Assembly: GCA_963770375.1 (NCBI GenBank)
Contig: CAVYPM010000028.1
Span: 434,001 to 498,000 of the forward strand
Direction of reading: 5' to 3'
From: DASVBE01 sp963770375
Lineage (GTDB): Bacteria; Actinomycetota; Actinomycetes; Streptosporangiales; Streptosporangiaceae
DNA: 64,000 nucleotides
Part shown: positions 34,840 through 45,600 of the stretch, in pieces
Layout of the letters: every line of letters begins with the position of its first letter
How positions within the stretch are numbered: the stretch's first letter is position 1
The notes under the pieces: model-generated
What the model saw: only the letters and a program-made list of their open reading frames with translations
Databases searched by the model: none
What the model was told of the DNA's origin: nothing
Position numbers and translations under genes: made by a program

Positions 34840-37459
34840 CTAGAGCTGGGGCCCGGCCGGCCAGGAGCCGGGGTCGTCCGGGGCTGAGTCGTGGGCCTCC
34901 TGGCTGGCGCGGATCCAGGCGGCCGGGGCGGTGATGATCGGGGCGCCCCCCTGGCGGCCGGCCAGGTAGCGGTTGCGCAGCACGCGGACCTCCCCGGTGA
35001 GGGGATCGTCCGGGCCGAGGGCCTGCTCGCAGTCCCGCAGGGCGCGGTCGAACTGGGCGCTTGACCGCTTGAGCTTTCCGGCTGCGTGGTAGGCGTGCGC
35101 GAGGTTGGCCCGGGTGCTCAGCGTTTCCCAGTGACCCGGGCCGAGGAACCGCTCGCAGTCGGCGAGGACCGTCTCGCCCAGGTCGATCGCGTCGGGCAGC
35201 CGCCTGGCCTTGTGGTAGACGGCGGCCACGTTCCAGCGCGCCCTGAGCGTGTCCGGGTGGCCGGGGCCGCTGATCTGGTAGAGATCCGCCAGCACGGATT
35301 CGTACAGCGGGAACGCGGCCCGCAGCCGGCCGCTCCGGCAGTTGATGGCGGCCAGGCTGGCACGGGCGGCGAAAGTGTTGCCGGGACCGGACCCGGGCAC
35401 GCGCTCCCATTCGGTGATCGCCTGCGCGAACGTCGCGGCGGCGTTGTCGGCCCGGCCGGCCAGGTCGTAGGCCGCGGCCAGGTGCTCCCGGGCGATGACA
35501 GCGTCCGGGTAGGCCGGGCCAGCCGCCTTGACGACACGGGTGAGGGCGTCCTGGTAGAGGCCGATGGCCTCGTCCGCGTGGCCGGCCCGGCGGTAGAGCT
35601 CCGCCAGCTGCTGCCGGACGGCGATCGTGCCGGGCTGCATCAGGCCGACGGTCCGTTCCCTGGCGGCCAGGCAGCGGTGCAGGACGGTGGCTGCTTCGCT
35701 GTCCCGCCCGGCGCCGGCGTAGGCACCGGCCAGCGTGTGCAGGCTCTGCGTGGTGGGCGGCTGCGCCGGGCCGAACGCGCGCTCGCACTCGGTCACGACC
35801 TGCTCGGCCAGCGAGATGCTGTTCTTCCAGGCGGCCCGCGACATGGTAGGCCAGGGCCAGGCTGGCCCGCACGGCGATGGTCTGCTCGCGGCCCGGCCCG
35901 GCCGCGTCCTCGGTGTCGGCGACCAGCTCCTTGTACTGGGCAATGGCCTCGTCGGCGTGGCCCGCCGCGACGGCGGCCCTGGCCATCTGCTCGCGGAACT
36001 CCAGCGTGACCGCCGACCGGGCGCCGAGGTGCTCGCCGCAGCGGGTGGCCAGCTGGCGCCAGTAGCTGAGCGCGCACTCGGCCATCCGGGCCTCGGCCAG
36101 GCTCTGGCCGACCCGGGCCAGCAGCGGGTGCGGGCCGTCCGCCCACAGCTCGGGGCCGCCGTAGCGCAGCACGCTGACCGCACAGTCCCGGTAGGCCTGC
36201 TCCAGGCTGGCCGCAGCGGTGCCCACGACGGTGCTGGCGGCGGGGCCGGCCGCCGGCCAGGTGCCGAGGATCGCGTCGGCCGCGACCAGCACGGTGCGCC
36301 TCCGCTCCGCCGCGTCCATGGACCGCCGGACCGATTCCTGCAGCGCGGCGGCCGCCCACACGGTGCGGACTGCGTCGCCCGGCGCGATCCTGATCAGGCC
36401 GAGCTGCTCCAGGTTCCCGTACGCCGCCTGCACGCCGAGCTGGTCGGCCTCGGTGACCCGGGCCAGGCCGGTGATGTAGCCGGCCGCGGCGACGGCGGTC
36501 AGGATCGATCCGGGGATGCCCGCCGGGCCGAGGACGGCGGCCAGCTTGAGGGCCGGCCAGGCCTGCCCGGCGGGGGCCAGCTGGACGGCCCGGCCCACGG
36601 CGACCATCCAGGCCGGCCCGAGCAGGTCGCTGGCGGGCTGGCCGCCCTGCGGCCAGTAGCGCTCGCAGGCCAGCCGGTACTGGCGGGTGCCCTGCCCGCT
36701 CTCCTGCAGGTAGGCCACCGCGAGATCCAGGCCGGCCGGCAGGCAGCCGAGCCCGTAGGCGACGTCGAGCGAGCCCGCGACCTGGTAGTGGTCCTCGCTG
36801 AGCCGGTCGGACAGGTAGCGCAGCGCCTCGCGCTGGCTGAACACGGGCAGGCCGACGGCCAGGTGCTCGCCGGCCGGCTGCGGCGGGCGGACGCCGGGCC
36901 GCGCGGTGGTGACCAGGACCTGGCCGGCCGGCCCGTGCGGCCACAGCCCGTCCGCGTCGGCCGGGTCGGCCAGGCCGTCGAGCACGACCAGCCAGCGCCG
37001 GCCGGTGGTGGCCAGCCAGGCCAGGAACCGGGCGGCGGCGGCTTCCGGCTGGCCCGGCGCGGCGGCGACCCTGATGTCGGCGAGCGCCTGGGCGCAGCCG
37101 GTGACGATGCTGTCGCGGCTGCCGGCCGCCAGCCAGACGAGCAGGTCGAGCTGGTCCGTGGCCCACAGGCGGGCGGCGAACGCGGCGGCCAGGTGGGTCT
37201 TGCCGGTGCCACCCGGGCCGGCCGGGTCCGCGGGGCCGATGATCACCGTGGTGCCCGGGTGCAGGGCGTCCCATGGTCCCTTGCCGGTCTCCGGCCGCTG
37301 GGTGAAGCCGCGGTCCGTGAACGGGACCGTGCCGGAGCTGACGGGCCAGATCGTGCGCCGGGCCTGGCCGTCTGCGTGGCTGGCCAGCCGGGACCCGGCG
37401 CGCCGGCCGGGCCGGGGTTCTGCGCGCCAGCTCCGCCGGGGCGCGGCCTGCTCACTCAC
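34840..37459 (-). CDS. P-loop (NB-ARC-like) ATPase with tetratricopeptide repeats (frameshifted)
   Basis: The start is a GTG at 37459 overlapping the MFS stop. A nucleotide-binding domain comes first: TVIIGPADPAGPGGTGKTHL (Walker A), RRWLVVLDGLADP (Walker B) and QVLVTTARPG (sensor). TPR-like repeats then run to the end (AVTLEFREQMARAAVAAGHA, DAVIAREHLAAAYDLAGRA, DTLRARWNVAAVYHKARRL, HWETLSTRANLAHAYHAAGK). One extra base near 35827 breaks the frame inside a repeat (AGRL|KNSISLAEQVV). Corrected length is about 872 residues. This is a STAND-like actinobacterial architecture; its signal is unknown. Confidence 0.78.
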
Positions 37460-39166
37460 CGAGCAGCTCCTCCAGGTCGGGCAGGTCCTCGTCGGCCGCG
37501 GGGCGGAGCCCGGCCGCGGCGAGCAGCGCAGCAAGCAGGGCGGCAGCGCCGCAGAGCAGGAACCCGAGTGAGTACGAGTGGCTGAGCGCGTCGAAGGCCA
37601 CGTGCTTCAGCGGGTTGAACGGCACCACCGTGCCGTCCGGGGTGGTGACGGTGGCGGGCACCGCGTTCGCGCCGAGCGGGCCCGAGGTGACGGCGTGCAC
37701 GGCGCCCTCGACCGCGGGCCGCTCGGCCGCCGGGACGTGCGCCGGGGAGGCGAGGAACGCCGCGTACGCGTCGCTGAGCGCCGGGTGGGCGGCCAGCTGC
37801 TGGCGGATCGCGGCGGCGGCCTGGCTGAGCGCGACCGCCCCGATGATCGCCGGGCCGAGCGTGAAGCCGAAGTCGCGGAGCATGTTGGTCGTGCCGCTGG
37901 CCATCCCGGCGAGGTGGTTGGGGGCGGTGTTCACCGCGATGAGCGTCAGCGCCGAGAGGGACAGCGCGAAGCCGGACCCGACCAGGATGAACGGGGCGAT
38001 GACCGGGAGCAGGGACACCTCGGACGGCCGGGATCGCGGCCAGCCACAGCGCGCCGCCGGCCATCAGCACCAGCCCGGCAGCACAGCGGCCACTTGGGGT
38101 TGTGCCGTTTCAGCAGGCGGATCGTGAGCGGCAGCTGGACGAGCGCGGTGGCGTTCAGGAACAGGAACGCGACCGAGGTCTTCAGCGGGCTGAATCCCTG
38201 GATCGCGGACAGCCGGATGCTGGTCGAATAGGCCGTTCCGAGGAACGCGAACATGCCGATGACCGTAACCACCGAGGCGACCGCGAAATTGCTGTTGTAA
38301 AAGAAATCGAGGCGCAGCAGAGGGGCTTCTGATCGCCGTTCCACAATGATGAACAGGGTCAGGAAGACCGCGAAGATCAAGAACCCGGCCAGGACCGGCC
38401 AGCTCCGCCAGCCGTCGCTCGGCCCCTGGACGAAGGCGTAGAGCAGGGCAAACAGCGCCACCGCGATCGTCGCCTGCCCGGCCCAGTCCAGCGACCGGCC
38501 TTCCGGCGACGAAGAGCCCTGCGCGACGGTGGCCGAGACCAGGGCGCTGATCAGGGCCAGGGCCAGCACCACCAGGAAGGCCCATTTCCAGCCGGCCAGC
38601 GGGTCGGAGCCAAAGCGGAATCCTGCGACAAGACCGCCGAGAAGCGGTGAGAGGCAGTTGCCGACCGACAGGGCCGCCGCCCAGATCGACACCGAGCGGG
38701 CCCGGGCCGCCGCGGAATAGGTGCCCGCGGCGATCATGGCCAGGCTGGTCGGGAAGATGGCCGCCGCGCCGAGCCCGGAGATGACCTGGCCAGTCCACAG
38801 CACCGCCAGCCGGCTGCCGCCCATCGGGGTCGACACGCCGATGGCCATGCCGGCCGCCAGCATGAGCGCGCCGCCGACCAGCAGCCGCTTGCGGCCGAAG
38901 AGGTCGCCGATCACGCCGAAGGTCAATTCCAGGACGCAGACCGGGACCAGGAACGAGTCTGATATCCAGGTGAGCTGGGCCGAACTGGTGGCGAGGTCCT
39001 GCTGGAAAAGCCCGTTGAGCACGGCCGGGATAGCCAGCGCCATCTGGGCGACGCAGACCGCGAGCACCGCGGCAATCAGCGTGCCGGCCCGCATGACATA
39101 CATCCGAGATGGGACGTATGTCAGGATTCTGGTGCTTTTGAGGTCTTCCACGCAGCCCGCCCCCAC
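37452..39166 (-). CDS. MFS multidrug-type exporter, DHA2-like (frameshifted twice)
   Basis: A long hydrophobic protein: AGTLIAAVLAVCVAQMALAI is the first helix, FGVIGDLFGRKRLLVGGAL the conserved loop 2-3 motif, and AVLWTGQVISGLGAAAIFPT motif C-like. After PLTIRLLKRHNPKWPL the frame changes near 38080, giving GLVLMAGGALWLAAIPA, and again near 38020 to VSLLPVIAPFILVGSGFALS and on to the stop at 37452. Restored length is about 570 residues, fitting a 14-helix EmrB/QacA-type transporter. The start is uncertain (GTG 39166 or ATG 39103). It overlaps the P-loop/TPR gene. Confidence 0.78.
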
Positions 39167-39287
39167 CAGGAATCATGAACCTCCGGGGTTTGGCACTAGA
39201 TACTGGCACCGTATCCGGGCATTAGCCACGATTTACGGTAATCAAATTCGAAATTCCCGGCACGTCGGACATGGCGTGCATATCCGG

Positions 39288-40215
39288 CTACTTACGGTTG
39301 ATAAGAGCGACCACCTTCTCCAGGACGGGGACGGCTTGTTCCCTGCCGACGTAGCTGGTGATGCCGAGTTCTTCCGCCTGCCGTACCAGCTGAGCGGCCA
39401 TCTCCTCGTGACTGCCGATGAGCAGGAAAGGCGTGCCGGCCACGTCCTGCTCCGTTGCGCCGGCGATCTTCGCGCTGATCTCCCTGGTGGCCGCCGCACG
39501 GTCGTCCGTCAGCCGGACGCCCTGCACCAGGGCCTCGATGACCGGCTGGCGGCCCGCCTGCCGTGCTTCGTCCCGGACGAGCTGGAGCTGGCGGTGCAGT
39601 TCGGCTTGCGACCACCGGACCTCATGAAGATGGCCATCGGGGAGGGTGCGGCCCAGCCCGCTGAGCCCGACCACGTCGGCCAGCCGGGCGGCGGTGCGGA
39701 GGATGAGCGGGTGCCCGCCGCCGATGATCGAGCCGGACCCGGCCGCCGGCCGGCAGGCCGTCAAGCCGCGACTCGCGCAGCGTCAGATGCTGGCCGTGCG
39801 CTGTCACCGTGCGGCCCTGGAGCAGGGCGGCCGCCGCCTCGGCGAACTCGGCCAGGCGCCCGGCGCGTTCGCCGGGGCTGGGCCGGTCCCGGCCGATGTC
39901 CGCCCACTCGCGCGGGGTGTGGCCCGCGCCGATGCCAAGCAGGACCCGGCCCGGCGCGAGGATGTCGAGGGTGGCCGCGTCGGCGGCCACGTGCATGGGC
40001 TCGCGGACACCGGCCTGGGCGACATTGGTGCCAAGCCCGAGGGTGCGGGTGACCGCCGCGGCGGCGCCCAGCGCGGGCCACGGTGACGCCCCGGAGCCGG
40101 GGTGGTCGGCGGCCAGCAGCGCGCGGAATCCCCCGGCCTCCAGCCGGCGCGCCAGGCCGAGCCAGGATTCGAGGTCCGCGGGCGCCGCCTGGATGCTGAT
40201 GTCAATGCCTGGCAT
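39288..40215 (-). CDS. LLM-class F420-type oxidoreductase (frameshifted)
   Basis: The N-terminal part (DISIQAAPADLESWLGLAR, LGLGTNVAQAGVREPMHVA, GRVLLGIGAGHTPREWADIG) is the bacterial-luciferase-like fold. After ESRLDGLP the frame changes near 39745-39755 (GGCCGGCGGCC) and continues AAGSGSIIGGGHPLILRTAA and VGREQAVPVLEKVVALINRK to the stop. In actinomycetes this group mostly uses coenzyme F420. The product is probably about 308 residues. It is last in a minus-strand row with the alpha/beta hydrolase and permease. Confidence 0.8.
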
Positions 40216-40276
40216 GGCTTCACGCTGCGCGCAGGGCCGGGCTGGGGCAAGGATTTCAGCGCCCAGCGGAAGCTCA

Positions 40277-41195
40277 CTACTCCAGCGCGGAGATCCCGCC
40301 GCCGGGCGACGGCGCTTCGGCTACAGATGTGCCTGCCAGCCAGGCGTGCACCTCGGGGATACGGTTCTGCAGCAGCGTCAGGTGCCCGTCGTCGTCGGAC
40401 AGCCGGGCCTCGACGCCGGGAATGTGCGCGGCCAGCCATTCGCCGTGGCTGCAGCGGCACGAACATGTCCTCCCGGCCGTGCAGCAGCAGGACCGGGACC
40501 GCGATGCTGGCCAGGTCGAACCCCCACGGCCTGGTGACCATGCAGTTGTCGTCGAACCAGCCCTGGCTGCCGGGCGCCAGGCCGTCATGCGTGGATGAGG
40601 CCAGGTACCCGGCCAGCTCGCCGGACAGCGCCGCGGCATCCGTCGGCGTGAGAAGTGATTCCATCGCCTTGGCCATGTCCTCAGGCGGCGTGGCGAGCAG
40701 TTCCGCACGGTCCTTCTCGGCCTTCGCCCGGGACGCAGCCTGGTCTGTCAGGGCCAGGCGCATGTCATCGACGTTGTCCTGGCCCATGCCGGCGAAATAG
40801 TCCAGGCCGTCAGCGCCGTACGGGGCCGGCGAGGCGAGCGCGGCGGCAGCGGTCACAAGATCCGGGAGCAGGGCGGCGCACGCGAGCACGTGCGGGCCGC
40901 CGCCGGAGATGCCCCACATGGCCAGCCGCCCGATGCCGAGCTCAGCGCAGATCGCGCGGACGTCGCCGGCGCAGTCGGCGACGGTGCGCCCCGGGTGCGG
41001 CGTGGATCCCCCGTATCCCGGCCGGTCATAGCTGATGAGGCGCAGGCCGCGGGCGGCGGCGTCCCGCACGTTCGGGTCGTAAAGGTGCCGGGAGTTCGGC
41101 GTGCCCATGTGGACCAGGACCGGCCGGCCAGAGGGATCACCGTAATCCTCGACAGCCAGCGTCCGGCCGTCCGGAGTGCGGATCGCGCGCCCCAT
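40277..41195 (-). CDS. alpha/beta hydrolase (frameshifted)
   Basis: The start ATG at 41195 has GGAG upstream. Features: VLVHMGTPNSRHLYDP (oxyanion loop), ISYDRPGYGGSTPHPGRTVA, nucleophile elbow WGISGGGPHVLACAAL, the Asp in VPVLLLHGREDMFVPLQ. There the frame breaks near 40448-40453 (CAGCCACGG where CAGCACGG is expected) and continues HGEWLAAHIPGVEARLSDDD, then GHLTLLQNRIPEVHAWLAG with the catalytic His. About 305 residues when corrected. Substrate unknown. Confidence 0.82.
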
Positions 41196-41224
41196 ACTGT
41201 CTCCTTCGCTAGTAGAGCCGCTGC

Positions 41225-42520
<1,296 letters not shown>

Positions 42521-42577
42521 CGTTGCACAGCGCCAGGCTCCAGCGCGGACGGCATGTATCACGCAAACCGGTCCGGT

Positions 42578-42610
42578 CCCCATGATCTAGGGGATACCGA
42601 GATCATGGGG
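42578..42610. promoter_or_regulatory. perfect 11-bp inverted repeat spanning the start of the TIR-NACHT gene
   Basis: Arms CCCCATGATCT (42578-42588) and AGATCATGGGG (42600-42610) are perfectly complementary with an 11-base loop. The loop carries AGGGGA, a plausible ribosome site, and the right arm contains the likely ATG at 42605. As DNA it looks like an operator between divergent genes; as RNA it could mask the start codon. Which is used is not known. Confidence 0.6.
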
Positions 42611-45600
42611 CGGGGTGATACTGAGGCTATGAGCGGGTCAGCCGTGGCCAGCAGGACGGACGGGCCGATCCAGATCTTCGTCAGCTATTCCACCGCTGAC
42701 GAGCGATGGGCCACCTGGATGGCCTGGGAACTCGAAACCGCGGGTTACCGGGCCATGCTGCAGGCGTGGGATTTCGTGCCGGGCACGAACTTCATCGAGT
42801 TCATGGACCGTGGCGTCAGCCGGTCCGCCGCCGTGGTCGCGGTGCTGTCCCAGCGCTACGTGGACTCCCCTTACGGGCGGCTGGAATGGCAGGCGGCCCT
42901 GCAGGCCGACAAGGGCAACCCGACCGGCAGATTAGTAACCGTCCGGGTCGAGGACTGCCAGGTCGACGGGCTGCTCGGCATCATCACCTACATCGACCTG
43001 GTGGGCGTGACCGACCAGCACCAGGCCCGCGCGCTGCTGCTCGACCGCATCCGGCACGCGCTCGCCGGGCGGGCCGAACGGCAGGAGGTCGCGTACCCGC
43101 CCGCGGGCCAGATCACCACGGGCCAGGTCCCGGTGGGCCAGGTCCCGGCAGGCCAGGTCCGGCCGCCGGCGGAACGGCCGGCCCGGACAGCGCCCGTGAT
43201 GCCCACGGCGGCGGCGGTGCCGCGCGGCCGCCGGTCACCGGCCACCGCGCCGGCCTACCCGCCGACGCTGCAGGCCACCGCCGGCCCGCGCTCCGCGATC
43301 ACCCTGCTGCAGGTGGCCGGGCCCCGGTTCGGGCCCGGGCCGGACGGCGCGGGTGACCGGGTGTCCGCCGCCGGGCTGCAGGAACGGATCTGGGCCGACG
43401 TGACCAGGCGCACGGCGGCCGGCCTTCCCCGGCCCGACCTCATGGTGGTCACCGGCGACCTGATGGAAACCGGCAGCCTGCGGGAGTGCGAGGAGGCCCT
43501 GGAGTTCCTCACCGGGCTCCGCGCGCTCCTCGGCCTGGAGCCGCAGCACCTGGTGATCGTTCCCGGCATGCACGACATCACCCGGGCCGCCTGCCGTGCG
43601 TACTTCGCCAGCTGCGAGGCCGACGACATGGAGCCGCAGGCGCCGTACTGGCCCAAGTGGCGGCACTACGCCAGCCTGTTCCATGAGCTCTACCAGGGTC
43701 TCGACGGCGCTGTCTTCGAGAGCGCGCAGCCCTGGACGCTGTTCGAGATGCCGGACCTGCGCGTGGCGGTCGCCGCGCTGAACTCGACACTGGCCGGCAG
43801 CCACCGGCCCGACGACGAGTACGGCTGGGTTGGCGAGGAGCAGGCGGACTGGTTCGCCGGGCAGCTCGCTCCCCTCGAGGAGGAAGGCTGGCTCCGGATA
43901 GCCGTAATCCGTCATGCTCCATCAGCTGGGCAGCATGAATCGCTCCTGCGTGACGCCGACGCGTTCGACCGGTTGCTGGGGGCACGGCTCAGCCTGCTGC
44001 TGCACGGTCCGGGACCGGGCGGCGACGAGGCCCTCCAGCTTGGCTCCGGCCTGATTGCGGTGCCCGCGGCCGCTCCTGGCCAGCACCAGTTCCTCCGGAT
44101 CACCGCGGATGGCCTGGACCGCTGGGGCGACCACCGCGGGGATGCCCCCGCCCCGGCGCGGCTGCCGTGGCGATGGCCCGCGACGGGCGGCACGTTCCCC
44201 GCGGACGGCGCCGGCCAGCGCGACTCAGCGGAGGGCGGCCTGGCCGAGGGTGCGGTCCCGCCGCCCGAGCCTGAGCGGGCCGCGGACCCGGCCAGCCTGC
44301 TACTGGACCGGATCGCCGAGGTCTGCGAGACCCGCCACGAGAAGGCCAAGATCCGGCGGGTCGAGGACGGTCTGCCGCACCTTCTGGTCACGCACCAGGA
44401 GGACGGGTTCATCCGGCAGTGGCGGATCGCCGCGCACGCGGGAGAACCCGGACGCGACGAGCTGGCCGCGTTCCTGCGGCTGGTGCACACCGGGCAGCCC
44501 GAGCCCGGATCCGAGCTGGTCTACGAGGGCCCGCAGCCGCCCCGGGTGCTCCGCGAGGAGGCTCAGCGGCGCGGCGTGCGGCTGCGCAGCTTCACCGAGT
44601 TCCAGGGCCTGATCGACCTGCGCGACTACGTGGCCAGCCAGACCGCCAGGATCAGCGCCGACCCGCTGTACCCGCCCCGCCTGTACGTCCCGCAGCGCTT
44701 CCGCGAGCTCGGCCGGCCGGGCCGCGGGGTGCGCGACGACCTGGCCGACGAGCTGCTCTCCCAGATCGCCGCCGACCATGGCCGGTTCGTCCTGCTGCTG
44801 GGCGACTTCGGGCGCGGCAAGACGTTCGCGCTGCACGAGGCCGCCCGCCGGATCCCGGTCGAGTTGCCGCACCTGGTGCCGATCCTCATCGACCTGCGGG
44901 CCCTGGACAAGGCGCACACCGTGGACGGGCTGGTCGCCGCGCACCTGGCCAACTACGGCGAGGACTTCATCGACCTCAAGGCGTTCCGCTACATGCTCCG
45001 GCAGGGACGCATCGTGCTGCTGTTCGACGGCTTCGACGAGCTGGTCACCCGGGTCAGCTACGAGCGGGCCGCGGATCACCTGGAGACGCTGCTCCAGGCG
45101 GCCGAGGGCAGCGCGAAGATCGTGGTGGCCAGCCGGACCCAGCACTTCAGGTCCCATGAGCAGGTGCTGACCGCCCTCGGCGAGCGGCTGGGCGCGCTGC
45201 CGGGCCGGCGGGTGCTCTCGATCGAGGACTTCACCCCCGCGCAGATCCGCGCCTACCTGGTCAACCGCTACGACGGCGACGAGCAGGCGGCCGACGAACG
45301 GCTGCGGCTCCTGCGCGGCATCCAGGACCTGCTCGGGCTGTCCACCAACCCGCGCATGCTGTCCTTCATCACCGAGCTGGACGAGAGCCGGCTCCGCGCG
45401 GTAGCCGGGATGCAGGAGACGATCAGCGCGGCCGCCCTGTACGAGGAGATCCTCAGCACCTGGCTCAGCTACGAGGAGCGGCGCACGCAGGGGGTGCCGG
45501 GGACGCCGGGCGGCCTGAAGCGCGAGCACCTGTGGCGGGCCGTCACGATCCTCGCGATGCGCATGTGGGAAACGGGCGAGCCCCTGCTCCGGACCGCCGC

